Shown here piece after piece: positions 36,086-44,078 of a DNA stretch of 64,000 bases. Source of the DNA: an uncultured Bacteroidales bacterium (GTDB lineage Bacteria; Bacteroidota; Bacteroidia; Bacteroidales; F082). The notes below the pieces were generated by a model. That model was given only the letters and a program-made list of their open reading frames with translations, had not been told where the DNA came from and made no database searches. The stretch's first letter is position 1. Every line of letters begins with the position of its first letter. The translations under genes were made by a program, and so were the position numbers. The DNA is taken from positions 62,001 to 126,000 of the forward strand of contig CAMHJX010000001.1 of assembly GCA_946185535.1 (NCBI GenBank), given 5' to 3'.

Positions 36086-36910
36086 TTATCCGAAGATTTG
36101 CTTGATGGTTTCCTTGTTCTTCATCACCGTGTTGAACAGCACCTCGATGCTAATCCTGCTGTCGTAGTGGTTGGGATTGCGCGTCACGCTGACATAGCCG
36201 CCAGGAATCATCTCGCTATAGAGTGCCTCGGGAGCCTCATCCATGCCATAATCGAAATAGAGTTTATCGGTAATCTCGCGGAACGAGGCCTTGAGCAACA
36301 CCTCGTCGTGGTCGAGGATGATGATGGGGTCGATGAGGTTTTCCACATCCTTCACCTGGTGGGTGGAGATGATGATGGTACGGTTTTCGGTAGCGTGCTT
36401 GGTGATGACCTGACGGAAAAGGGTCTTCGAAGGGATGTCGAGACCATTGGTGGGCTCATCGAGGAGCAGATAGTCCGTGTTGAGCGACAAAGCCGTAGCA
36501 ATCAAACATTTCTTCTGCTGACCGAAGGAAAGTTCGCCATATTTGCGCTTTGGATCCACTTCAAGTTCCTCACAAAGTTCAAGGAAAAGCTTCTCGTCGT
36601 AGTTGGGATAGAACACACCCAACTCACGCACATTATTAATAGGTGTGTTGTCCGGGATGGCGAAATCCTCCGAGATGAAGAAAATCTTTTGGAGGGTTTC
36701 AGGATAGCGGTTGAAAGGTGCGATGCCGTCCACCTCGCAGGTACCTGCTGCAGGCTTCTGCAGACCGCTGATGAGTTTCAGCAGGGAGGTCTTCCCCACT
36801 CCGTTTTCGCCCAGAAGGCCGTAGATGTTGCCTTTCTCAAAGCAAAGGCTGATGTTTTTGAAGACGGGCTGACTCTTGTAGCCGAAGTCTAAGTTCTTGA
36901 TTTCAATCAT
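36086..36910 (-). CDS. ABC transporter ATP-binding protein (YtrB-like)
   Basis: The 274-residue ATPase has Walker A GENGVGKTS near residue 34, the Q-loop region near 75, the signature LSFGQQKK near 127 (SFGQQ rather than SGGQ), Walker [13 protein letters not shown] near 148 and STHQVKD near 182. The C-terminal 60 residues are a domain seen in YtrB-type ATPases. It is the first gene after a full-consensus promoter and leads the operon ATPase, membrane protein 1, membrane protein 2, GntR regulator. Confidence 0.9.
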   Translation of the reverse strand: MIEIKNLDFGYKSQPVFKNISLCFEKGNIYGLLGENGVGKTSLLKLISGLQKPAAGTCEVDGIAPFNRYPETLQKIFFISEDFAIPDNTPINNVRELGVFYPNYDEKLFLELCEELEVDPKRKYGELSFGQQKKCLIATALSLNTDYLLLDEPTNGLDIPSKTLFRQVITKHATENRTIIISTHQVKDVENLIDPIIILDHDEVLLKASFREITDKLYFDYGMDEAPEALYSEMIPGGYVSVTRNPNHYDSRISIEVLFNTVMKNKETIKQIFG

Positions 36911-36953
36911 GTTGTTATATTTAGTGTTAGTGTATTAGTCAAATAGAACACTG

Positions 36954-36983
36954 CAAAAGTACAACAATTTTCATTACTGTCAA
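36954..36983 (-). promoter_or_regulatory. Promoter of the YtrA-type ABC operon
   Basis: On the minus strand, TTG (36983-36981), a 19-base spacer and TACTTTTG (36961-36954) give a full match to the Bacteroidota consensus, about 45 bases before the ATPase ATG. The leader contains the near-palindrome TTAGTGTTAGTGTA-like region that could be an operator for the operon's GntR regulator. Confidence 0.75.
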
Positions 36984-37020
36984 GAAAAAAAGTGGATTTT
37001 TTGAAAAAAAATGAAAAAAA

Positions 37021-37155
37021 AGATTCCCGCTGCGCGGGAATGGAGGGTGGGTCATTACTTAATATGCGGCGGCTTGAGAAGTCTACAATGCGTAGAATCC
37101 ACCAGCCGCCGCGATATTACACACTTATAACTCTCCATTCCCCGCAGGGGAATCT
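37021..37155. repeat. Nested inverted-repeat element, copy 1
   Basis: The outer arms (AGATTCCC..GGGAATGGAG at 37021 and the complement ending at 37155) are each themselves small hairpins (TTCCC/GGGAA). Inside, GCGGCGGCT (37066-37074) pairs with AGCCGCCGC (37104-37112), and within that TCTAC pairs with GTAGA. The element starts one base after the TAG stop of the radical SAM gene when read on the minus strand. A second copy with the same plan lies at 60033-60164. Confidence 0.85.
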
Positions 37156-37156
37156 C

Positions 37157-38209
37157 CTACTGTTTTATCTTATTGTAATGGCAAACCATCATTTCCCCCT
37201 TGTCTTTCGCATGCAGGTGCATCGCGCCACCGAGACAGTTCTTGTACACCTTGCAGTCGGCGCAAGGGCCTTGTTTCATCCATGCACGGTCGCGGAAAGT
37301 TTGGAAACGGTTTTCCCAAACATCGAGGAAGTCATCTTGATAGATATTGCCTTGCACATAGCTGCGGTCGATGTTGGGACAAGCGGAGATGGAGCCGTCA
37401 ATCAGGACAGAACCGATGGTGATGCCAGCGCGGCAGAAATAATACCAGTCGCGGACCTTGCGCTCATAGGGACCGACATAGGCCTCGCAACTGAACATGC
37501 AGTCGATTTTTCCCTCTTTTCGGGTCGCGACGATAAAATCCATCATTTGGCGGAGTTGCTCGTTGCTGAGCTGCAAACCATCGTCGGCTGCAGCGCGACC
37601 AATCGGAGCAATGGTGAACAGACGCCATGCCTTTACCTTGTGCTCGATGAGCTGTTGCTTGATGGCCTCCAATTCGCCGAAATTCATCGGACTGACGCAA
37701 GTGACAATATCGTATGTGGGAAGACGCTTTTCGTTGGCAATCAAGTCGATGGCACGAAGGGCATGGTCAAAGCTGCCTTGACGTTTGCGGAAAGCATCGT
37801 GGGTGTCGCGCAAACCATCGAGACTGATGGTGATGCTACACATTCCAGCCTTCATCAGTTTCTCGTGCATCGCCTTGTCGTAGGCATAGCCGTTGCTGAC
37901 AATGCCCCATGGAAAGCCATGCTGCCGCAGCTGACGGCCACAGTCGGCCAAGTCGGGACGCACCAAAGGTTCTCCGCCGGTAACAACAACTAAAATGGAA
38001 TTGCGCTTGAACTTGGTTTCCAAAGGCTTAATCGCGTTCAAGAAGTCCTCGAAAGGCATGTCTTTGTAGCGCGATGAAGCCAAGCAATCAGATCCGCAGT
38101 GCTGGCAATTGAGGTTGCAGCGTTGCGTACATTCCCAAAAGAGATAGTTCAACTCATGAAGTTGGGTCTCTTTGCGACGAAAATAGTTATGAAAGCCTTG
38201 GAGCATCAT
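37157..38209 (-). CDS. Radical SAM/SPASM enzyme of the rSAM/lipoprotein system
   Basis: The 350-residue protein has the radical SAM cluster C31-x3-C35-x2-C38 (CNLNCQHC), a TGGEPLVRPDL segment near 90, and a C-terminal SPASM-type set of cysteines (CPNID near 270, CADCKVYKNCLGG near 315, and a last Cys near 342) that would hold extra iron-sulfur clusters. SPASM enzymes modify peptides or proteins. The gene overlaps by 4 bases (ATGA) the small lipoprotein gene upstream. From memory this matches the Bacteroidota rSAM/lipoprotein system (TIGR04133 with TIGR04134), whose chemistry is, to my knowledge, undescribed. The lipoprotein is the likely substrate or partner; that is inference. Confidence 0.85.
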   Translation of the reverse strand: MMLQGFHNYFRRKETQLHELNYLFWECTQRCNLNCQHCGSDCLASSRYKDMPFEDFLNAIKPLETKFKRNSILVVVTGGEPLVRPDLADCGRQLRQHGFPWGIVSNGYAYDKAMHEKLMKAGMCSITISLDGLRDTHDAFRKRQGSFDHALRAIDLIANEKRLPTYDIVTCVSPMNFGELEAIKQQLIEHKVKAWRLFTIAPIGRAAADDGLQLSNEQLRQMMDFIVATRKEGKIDCMFSCEAYVGPYERKVRDWYYFCRAGITIGSVLIDGSISACPNIDRSYVQGNIYQDDFLDVWENRFQTFRDRAWMKQGPCADCKVYKNCLGGAMHLHAKDKGEMMVCHYNKIKQ

Positions 38210-38415
38210 TCGGCGGATTGCATCTCCGCTTCAACCAATGTGTCGCTTACAGGCACTTCAGTATCCAAGACTTCATCCGTCATCTCCATATCATCTGGCA
38301 TTGCTGGCATATCCTTATCCTTATAGGGAGTGCCATAACAAGCCTGCATGACGAACATCACCGTTGTCAACGCCGATGCTCTCAAAAGCCATCTGAACAA
38401 TTTGTAGGATTTCAT
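38206..38415 (-). CDS. Small lipoprotein paired with the radical SAM enzyme
   Basis: The 69-residue product has a basic start, a hydrophobic segment, and a lipobox VMQAC with Cys-26 as the lipidation site. CYGTPY follows at once, a motif I associate with radical-SAM-linked lipoproteins of Bacteroidota. The rest is short, acidic and Met/Asp/Glu-rich (KDKDMPAMPDDMEMTDEV), with no further Cys. It is shorter than the 100-plus residues I recall for the family, so it may be a trimmed version or a precursor-like peptide. It is the first gene of the operon, with a full-consensus promoter 24 bases upstream, and overlaps the enzyme start by 4 bases. Confidence 0.78.
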   Translation of the reverse strand: MKSYKLFRWLLRASALTTVMFVMQACYGTPYKDKDMPAMPDDMEMTDEVLDTEVPVSDTLVEAEMQSAE

Positions 38416-38438
38416 AACACGCGTGTTTTATTATTTTG

Positions 38439-38468
38439 CAAAACTATACAAAAATCAGCAAAATACAA
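38439..38468 (-). promoter_or_regulatory. Promoter of the lipoprotein/radical SAM operon
   Basis: On the minus strand, TTG (38468-38466), a 19-base spacer and TAGTTTTG (38446-38439) match the full Bacteroidota consensus. The leader to the ATG at 38415 is about 17 bases. Confidence 0.75.
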
Positions 38469-38490
38469 TACCATTTATGAATAATCTTAC

Positions 38491-40353
38491 TTAATACTTG
38501 ACAAACTTATGTGCATACGGCCCAATCTTGACGAAATACACTCCCGAACGCAAATCAGAGCCCAAAACTAACTCTTCACAAGCAGACAAACAGGTTGTTC
38601 CACCCATAATTACACGCCCCAAGGCATCGCAAAGCAGGAAACCAGTTTCACGCGACCTCCCATCAAGCATCATGATATGAACCTCATCCTCTGTCGGATT
38701 GGGATAAATGACAAACTCATCCGTATTCGACTGGTAATCATGGATCTTGCACGGCTCATATACCTCGTATGCGGCAAGATAGTCCCCTACCCTGTCTTCA
38801 AGAAAACCTCGGACGAGCGAAATGCCCCAATTCCAATAATGGTAGCTCACCGGATTACCAAAACGATGCACCTGATTGGGGATCTCGGGCTCCAATGCAG
38901 ATACAATGTTTTCAAAATAGGGTGAAACGGATTCATACTTCAAATTGCTGTCGCACAAATCATAAATCCGTTCGCGGAACTTCAATTTAAAATCGCCATT
39001 CTCCAACAAACGTCTGAAAAGCAATGTTGACTTGCCTCCCGTATGCCAATCGTCACTTGGCACATAACATGCATTACCAAAAACATCGTATTCCTCTTTC
39101 AACAATGTATCGTCGCCATCGAAAAAAATGAAGCGCCACTTGTTGTCGTCAGCCTGCCAGCATCGCATATTGTTTGCTGGCCAGTCAGCATTGGCGATAA
39201 AGGTCTCAAGGATTTGGTAATCGATAAAATTGTCGATATCAATAACGGAGCTGACATAGGCATAGTTGATGCTGTCGGAAAGGTCGGCATCCTTCAACCA
39301 ATCCAACAACTGCAAAAACTGAGAGCAGTCACCCGACTCCTCTTCAAGGGCCCATTCCCAAACCTGGCCTTCAAAGCCGTTTCCACAAAGGATGTTACAC
39401 CTCTCAGGCTCAATGTCAAAATGATCCTCAAGATAGTGGTCGTCGAGCTTCTCTTGAAGGAAATAGATTCCCCAGTATTCTCCGTTGAGATATACCACCA
39501 CCGGCCTTGAATTGGGTGCTTCCAATCCCAATCCTAGCGCCATACGGTTGGCTACATAATCCTGCACTCCTATCCCAGGCCATAATGTCGAGAAAGGTTT
39601 GAGCACCAGATGTTTGAAGCTTTTGATCTGGGTAGTGTCAAAGAAGCGTCCTTTGAAGCGTTTCTTGCCGTATTCCTCACGGGCATAGAGTTTCATCCCC
39701 TTGGCGTACGCCTTCCTTGCTCGGTTGCCGTGTGTCCGAAGGCCACATTGTTGGTTGACACTCTCACCATGGGGCAGATAAAACTCCACATTGGCCAAGC
39801 GTTCCCATTTCATACCACGTTCGTAATAGTTACCCGTCCAATCGGGATAGTCCGGGTCGAATAGTGCCCCAGGAACGAAAATACCCGTGTCATAGTCGAA
39901 TAAAGAGAGCGAATCGCAGCACACTGACACTACGGCCAAACCATGATGGTCACAGCCCAAACTGTGAATGAAATAGGTATGGGTCACCACTTCAGAAATG
40001 CGCTGACCTTCATCATCGAAGGCAGCAGCACGGATAACGATGGCATGTCGAACGGAATCCGGCTCGTAAGGCTCGAAAACCGGCGCAATAGGAAGCGTAT
40101 AAATGTCGGAAGTGGAATAAAGATGCTCGTCGAGAAACAAGGGGGCTTCGTAGAGGTTGGAATTCGCAGTGGGCGTATCGCCGTTGGTAGTATAGCGGAT
40201 TTGACGTTCCCAATCGTTGCAACTCAAAAAGAGCGCAAACGACTCATTGTAGAACCCGCCTGGCTGCGAGAAGAAGACCTCGGTCTGGGCAAAAAGCTCA
40301 ACACGAAGAGCCGATAGCACGAACAGAAGCCATATCCCTCTCCTCCACGACAT
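38491..40353 (-). CDS. Secreted CotH-like protein with T9SS sorting domain
   Basis: The 620-residue protein has a signal peptide (1-22) and a chitobiase/hexosaminidase C-terminal-like beta domain (FFSQPGGFYNESFALFLSC, then IRYTTNGDTPT near 55). A CotH kinase-like domain follows (about 190-530), with SFKHLVLKPF, YLNGEYWGIYFLQEKLDD near 300 and WRFIFFDGDDTLL near 410. It ends in a T9SS sorting domain (FVIYPNPTEDEVHIMM near 550). CotH proteins are atypical protein kinases in spore coats and also occur in secreted bacterial proteins, where they are less understood. It is encoded 5 bases after a 229-residue membrane protein gene, with which it is probably cotranscribed. Confidence 0.85.
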   Translation of the reverse strand: MSWRRGIWLLFVLSALRVELFAQTEVFFSQPGGFYNESFALFLSCNDWERQIRYTTNGDTPTANSNLYEAPLFLDEHLYSTSDIYTLPIAPVFEPYEPDSVRHAIVIRAAAFDDEGQRISEVVTHTYFIHSLGCDHHGLAVVSVCCDSLSLFDYDTGIFVPGALFDPDYPDWTGNYYERGMKWERLANVEFYLPHGESVNQQCGLRTHGNRARKAYAKGMKLYAREEYGKKRFKGRFFDTTQIKSFKHLVLKPFSTLWPGIGVQDYVANRMALGLGLEAPNSRPVVVYLNGEYWGIYFLQEKLDDHYLEDHFDIEPERCNILCGNGFEGQVWEWALEEESGDCSQFLQLLDWLKDADLSDSINYAYVSSVIDIDNFIDYQILETFIANADWPANNMRCWQADDNKWRFIFFDGDDTLLKEEYDVFGNACYVPSDDWHTGGKSTLLFRRLLENGDFKLKFRERIYDLCDSNLKYESVSPYFENIVSALEPEIPNQVHRFGNPVSYHYWNWGISLVRGFLEDRVGDYLAAYEVYEPCKIHDYQSNTDEFVIYPNPTEDEVHIMMLDGRSRETGFLLCDALGRVIMGGTTCLSACEELVLGSDLRSGVYFVKIGPYAHKFVKY

Positions 40354-40358
40354 CTCCC

Positions 40359-41048
40359 CTACTTTTTAATGCTCAGAATCACGCCTAAAGCCACACCGAG
40401 CAAGGCTGCAAACAGTACCTGAAGCGTAGGTGGCAGCAGGAAAGTGATGGTATGGGCAGGATACCAGAACAACGGGATAGTCTTGGCAAAGACAAAACCA
40501 TATTGGATGTCCCAATTGATTTTCTTCGAAAGTGTCTCCCTGATTTTCAATTTGTTACCAAAGAAGCCGCCCAACGAACCACCCGTCTCGACAATATGGA
40601 TGTCGGTGATCTTGTGGAAGGTCATGAAGACCGGAGCAAACAAAGTGTTCATCAGCACACTGACGCACAAAGCCACAAAGGCCTTACCCCAACTGAGGTC
40701 GCCTGCAAACCAACTGGCTGCTTTTCCATTAAGGTGGAAACCGCCATCCAACAAGGCTACAGTACCTGTCTTGAAAATGGTCATAGCGGAGGCAATGACC
40801 ACACCCAAAACACCCCAAACCAGCATCTTAGGCAACAATCCGAAGCCTTTCTTCATATACATGCCTTCGCGAATGCGCAAGGCCAGCATCTCACCAAAGG
40901 TGCCAAGGATGGCAAACTTGAAGAAACTCATCAACAAGCCATGGTTTTTGGTGGTCGTGTTGAACCAGTCCCAAGCCCCCGGGATAAAGGCGAAGCCGCA
41001 CACCACGGCGGCCACAATAATCAAAGTGATGACATCTGCTTTTTTCAT
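40359..41048 (-). CDS. Polytopic membrane protein of unknown function
   Basis: The 229-residue protein has about six hydrophobic segments (near 7-20, 40-55, 75-95, 118-140, 170-190 and 200-225) with conserved-looking loops FKFAILGTFGEMLALRIREG near 43 and GGFHLNGKAASWFAGDLSWG near 101. I do not recognise a named family with confidence. It overlaps the upstream 98-residue membrane gene by 4 bases and precedes the CotH gene by 5 bases, so the three are one transcriptional unit. Nothing in it suggests an enzyme. Confidence 0.75.
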   Translation of the reverse strand: MKKADVITLIIVAAVVCGFAFIPGAWDWFNTTTKNHGLLMSFFKFAILGTFGEMLALRIREGMYMKKGFGLLPKMLVWGVLGVVIASAMTIFKTGTVALLDGGFHLNGKAASWFAGDLSWGKAFVALCVSVLMNTLFAPVFMTFHKITDIHIVETGGSLGGFFGNKLKIRETLSKKINWDIQYGFVFAKTIPLFWYPAHTITFLLPPTLQVLFAALLGVALGVILSIKK

Positions 41049-41341
41049 GACCTCTTGTCTCTTCTGTCGGCCTCTTTATTCTGCCAATAACGGCCCAACA
41101 GGCACAGCAGGCACACACCGCAAAGGATGCCGCCCAGCACGAAGCCCGTCTGGTCCTCGCCTTTGACCTTATACAACCAAATGCCAAAGCCAAACATGGC
41201 CAAATCGACGATGATGCTTAAGATATAGCCTATGGTGCGGCTGGTCTTGTCGGGTTTCTTCAACAGCATCATGTCGATTACGAAGGTGATGACGATCAAG
41301 ACGGCATAGACTAGATAATAGATGGCTTTTTCGGTAATCAT
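41045..41341 (-). CDS. Small membrane protein of unknown function
   Basis: The 98-residue product has three hydrophobic segments (about 8-26, 36-56 and 67-83) and a strongly charged C-terminus (NKEADRRDKRS). It overlaps the next gene by 4 bases (ATGA), which supports it being real. I see no family signature. It starts the three-gene unit that ends with the secreted CotH-like protein. Confidence 0.7.
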   Translation of the reverse strand: MITEKAIYYLVYAVLIVITFVIDMMLLKKPDKTSRTIGYILSIIVDLAMFGFGIWLYKVKGEDQTGFVLGGILCGVCLLCLLGRYWQNKEADRRDKRS

Positions 41342-41360
41342 GATTCATATGGTTTGGTTG

Positions 41361-41388
41361 GTAGAGACGCGATTAATCGCGTCTCTAC
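41361..41388. repeat. Perfect 28-base palindrome (GTAGAGACG family), copy 1
   Basis: GTAGAGACGCGATT is followed by its exact complement. It lies 11 bases beyond the stop of the acyl-CoA synthetase gene (minus strand) and 20 bases before the next gene, and could act as a terminator. A related palindrome is at 44045-44074. Similar GTAGAGACG palindromes are known as dispersed repeats in many genomes. Confidence 0.8.
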
Positions 41389-41399
41389 AAGCCAATCAA

Positions 41400-43460
41400 T
41401 TATTTCTCAATTCTAATACGTGCATCCACCGCAACCACATTCTTCGGGTTGCCCAGCAGCGGGTTGAGGTCCATTTCGGCAATCTCAGGAGCAGCCATCA
41501 CCAAAGCGGCCACTCTTGCAATCTGCTCGGCATAGACATCAACATTGACAGGCTGCTGACCACGCACGCCTTGAAGAATCTTATATCCACGGAGTTTGGT
41601 GAGCGCTTCTTTCGCTTCAGAGGCACTAATCGGCACAAGAGAGCTCTGCACGTCTTTCAACACCTCGATGAAGATACCGCCCAAGCCAAAGAACACCTGA
41701 TGGCCGAACTTGGCATCGCGGATAGCACCGATATAGACCTCAGTACCGTCAAGCATCGGGTACATTTCCACTGCATAGGTGTCCTTGATCGCCATCAAGC
41801 GGTCAAACTCCTTGCCGACGGTCTCAATGTCGCGCACGTTCAAGGTCACGCCACCGACGTCGCTCTTATGCACAGGACCGACCACCTTCATCACGAGCGG
41901 ATAACCCACCTCATTGGCAAAGTCCAAAGCCTGCTGCTTCTTGTCGACGACGCGGATCTGCTTTTGGGCGATGCCTGCTGCGTCAAGCAGTTCATAGATC
42001 TTATCGGGACCGATGTAGCCGTTCTCGCAGCTATCGATGCACTTGCGGATGCGGACCGTGTCAATCATCGGCATCTCCACGTTCTCGGGCTGTGGCTTAG
42101 GAGTGTTATAGACCTTGCAGATGGCATTACCAAGCACACACTCTTCCGGGAAGTTGATGCGACCCTTGGCGATGAAGTCCTCAATCTCTTCCTTCACGTT
42201 GATGATGGAAGGCAGCACGGGGAAGATAGGCTTCTTGCAGGTCTTCATCTTCTGGTCGAGCAAGTCGTAAACCTCTTTATTGCTGAACAAGCCAGGCGAG
42301 CCGAAGATGACCACCGAGAAGTCGATGTCAGTGTATTCGTTCTCGACGGTGTCGATGATATATCCGAGTTGTTCGGCCGTTCCTGTCGCCAAGAAATCGA
42401 TGGGGTTGCCCACACTTGAGCCAGCGAAGAGCTTCTCCAACAAGGCAGGGCTGGCAGGATGCTCTTTCAATGAAGGCACTTCCATGCCACCGTTCGACAA
42501 CACGTCGGTAAGCATAACGGCAGGACCGCCAGCGTGGGTGATGACGGCGCAGCGTTTGCCCTTGATTTCGGGGTGCATAAACACACCACACACTGTCGTC
42601 AACTCCTGACGGTTCTGGCAACGCACGATGCCTGCCTTGCGGAACAACGCGTCGACTACGGCGTCGTTGGTGGCCAAAGCGCCCGTATGTGATGAAGCAG
42701 CGCGGCTACCAGCAGCCGAGCCACCCGACTTGATGGCAGCGATATGGCATCCCTTGTTGATGAGACTGCGTGAGTGTTTCAGCAGTCTTTGCGGGTCGCC
42801 AATCTTCTCCATGTACAGCATGATGACATGGCTGCTCTTCTCGGGGTCAAAGGTCTCATCCAAGTGCTCCAATACATCCTCAATGCCGAGTTGGGCACTA
42901 TTGCCCACTGCCCACACGCTATTGAACTTCAAGCCGTTACTCATGCCATATTCCTTGATAAACACAGCGGTAGCGCCTGAACCTGTGATGAAATCAACAC
43001 CTTTAGGATCCAATGTCGGAATGGGCGTATCGAAACAGCCAGCATAATTCACGTTGAGGAAGCCTGTGCAATTAGGGCCAATCAAGCTGCCGCAGACGCT
43101 GTTGATGGTATCGACAATATGCTTCTCGATAGCGGCGCCTTCGGCGTTCTCCTCCGAGAATCCAGCACTGATGATGATGAAGCCTTTACAGCCTTTCTCT
43201 TTTGCCAACACATCGACAGTCTGGGCACAGAACTTGGCGGCAATACAGAGGATGGCGCATTCCACTTGAGGCAAGTCATCGACCTTGGCATAGCATTTCA
43301 CGCCTTGCACTTCAGTCTCTTTCGGGTTTACTGCATAAACGGGGCCTTGGAATGGGCTTTCCAAAAGGTTTTTCAAAGCTTTTCCACCAGGTTTGTGAAT
43401 GTCTGACGAAGCACCGCACACTACGATGCTTTTCGGATTTAATAATTCTTTTGCTATCAT
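41400..43460 (-). CDS. Acetate--CoA ligase (ADP-forming), fused alpha/beta subunits
   Basis: I use the ATG at 43460 (686 residues); the longer frame to 43511 reads into the promoter. The N-terminal CoA-binding domain (MIAKELLNPKSIVVCGASSD) is followed by a succinyl-CoA ligase-like domain with GPNCTGFLN, and SSHTGALATNDAVVDAL near residue 255 holds the phospho-histidine. The C-terminal ATP-grasp part (about 470-686) contains GYPLVMKVVGPVHKSDVGGV with the second histidine. The enzyme converts an acyl-CoA plus ADP and phosphate to the acid plus ATP, giving substrate-level ATP, typical of fermenting anaerobes. Acetate is the usual acid, but branched or aryl acids are possible. Confidence 0.9.
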   Translation of the reverse strand: MIAKELLNPKSIVVCGASSDIHKPGGKALKNLLESPFQGPVYAVNPKETEVQGVKCYAKVDDLPQVECAILCIAAKFCAQTVDVLAKEKGCKGFIIISAGFSEENAEGAAIEKHIVDTINSVCGSLIGPNCTGFLNVNYAGCFDTPIPTLDPKGVDFITGSGATAVFIKEYGMSNGLKFNSVWAVGNSAQLGIEDVLEHLDETFDPEKSSHVIMLYMEKIGDPQRLLKHSRSLINKGCHIAAIKSGGSAAGSRAASSHTGALATNDAVVDALFRKAGIVRCQNRQELTTVCGVFMHPEIKGKRCAVITHAGGPAVMLTDVLSNGGMEVPSLKEHPASPALLEKLFAGSSVGNPIDFLATGTAEQLGYIIDTVENEYTDIDFSVVIFGSPGLFSNKEVYDLLDQKMKTCKKPIFPVLPSIINVKEEIEDFIAKGRINFPEECVLGNAICKVYNTPKPQPENVEMPMIDTVRIRKCIDSCENGYIGPDKIYELLDAAGIAQKQIRVVDKKQQALDFANEVGYPLVMKVVGPVHKSDVGGVTLNVRDIETVGKEFDRLMAIKDTYAVEMYPMLDGTEVYIGAIRDAKFGHQVFFGLGGIFIEVLKDVQSSLVPISASEAKEALTKLRGYKILQGVRGQQPVNVDVYAEQIARVAALVMAAPEIAEMDLNPLLGNPKNVVAVDARIRIEK

Positions 43461-43498
43461 ATTAATTAGGTATTTGTTGCAACAAACATAATTTGCTG

Positions 43499-43506
43499 CA
43501 AATATA
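43499..43506 (-). promoter_or_regulatory. Possible promoter of the acyl-CoA synthetase gene
   Basis: The minus strand reads TATATTTG, matching TAnnTTTG, about 38 bases upstream of the ATG at 43460. No -33 TTG at the standard distance is seen. Its position supports the 43460 start over 43511. Confidence 0.5.
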
Positions 43507-43532
43507 GCCAAAATAACAAAACGGGAAAGCGT

Positions 43533-44030
43533 TCAATGCTTGTTTTGCAATCTTTCTTCGCAATCAAGCAGCAATTGGTAATGGATTCTATTGAAAAGAC
43601 CCATCTTGCAGAGCAGTTCGATATCCTCGTGGCTCATCCACATCACAGAATCCACTTCATCTTTTTGCAAATGCAACATTTCAGCAGGCACATTGCTTTT
43701 CAGCATATACAGAAAAGTGAACTTATAATCATATCGTCTGATCTTCACCAATTTAAGTTCACTCTTGGTCGCTGAAAGCCCAATTTCTTCCTTCATCTCG
43801 CGCAACATGGCTTGAGCAAAATCGCGCTCGCCACTTTGCACATGCCCCGCAGTAGTGGAATAGAAATTGCCCTTATTGGGCGACACCTTCTGAATCAGGT
43901 ACTGACCCTGGTCATTGTAGACATACACCGCCACGATTGGAATCATCAAGCCTGGCGGCACCCGCTTCCCACGTTCAATAGTCTGGCCTGTAGGTTTCAG
44001 GTCTCTGTCATACAAATCCAGAATTTCCAT
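43533..44030 (-). CDS. Nudix hydrolase
   Basis: The ATG at 44030 gives 165 residues; a TTG at 44039 is less likely. The Nudix box lies near residue 64 (GHVQSGERDFAQAMLREMKEEIG), with one extra residue between the first Glu and the RE pair compared with the usual GX5EX7REUXEEXGU. The start EILDLYDRDLKPTGQTIERG is the form seen in the YfcD/isopentenyl-diphosphate-isomerase-like Nudix group. It would hydrolyse a nucleoside diphosphate linked to another moiety; the substrate is not predictable. It stands alone between the SPFH gene and the acyl-CoA synthetase gene. Confidence 0.88.
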   Translation of the reverse strand: MEILDLYDRDLKPTGQTIERGKRVPPGLMIPIVAVYVYNDQGQYLIQKVSPNKGNFYSTTAGHVQSGERDFAQAMLREMKEEIGLSATKSELKLVKIRRYDYKFTFLYMLKSNVPAEMLHLQKDEVDSVMWMSHEDIELLCKMGLFNRIHYQLLLDCEERLQNKH

Positions 44031-44044
44031 AATTGACAACTGTT

Positions 44045-44074
44045 TGTAGAGACGGCGTGCACACCGTCTCTACA
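44045..44074. repeat. 30-base palindrome (GTAGAGACG family), copy 2
   Basis: TGTAGAGACGG and CCGTCTCTACA are exact complements around GCGTGCACA. It lies between the SPFH gene stop (4 bases away) and the Nudix start on the minus strand, as copy 1 lies behind another minus-strand gene. The outer ten bases are shared with copy 1 and the centres differ. Confidence 0.8.
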
Positions 44075-44078
44075 TCAT

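Noticed and set aside
36992..37993. 333-residue plus-strand frame opposite the radical SAM gene
   Set aside because: It runs through the inverted-repeat element and is antisense to a gene with intact cluster cysteines.
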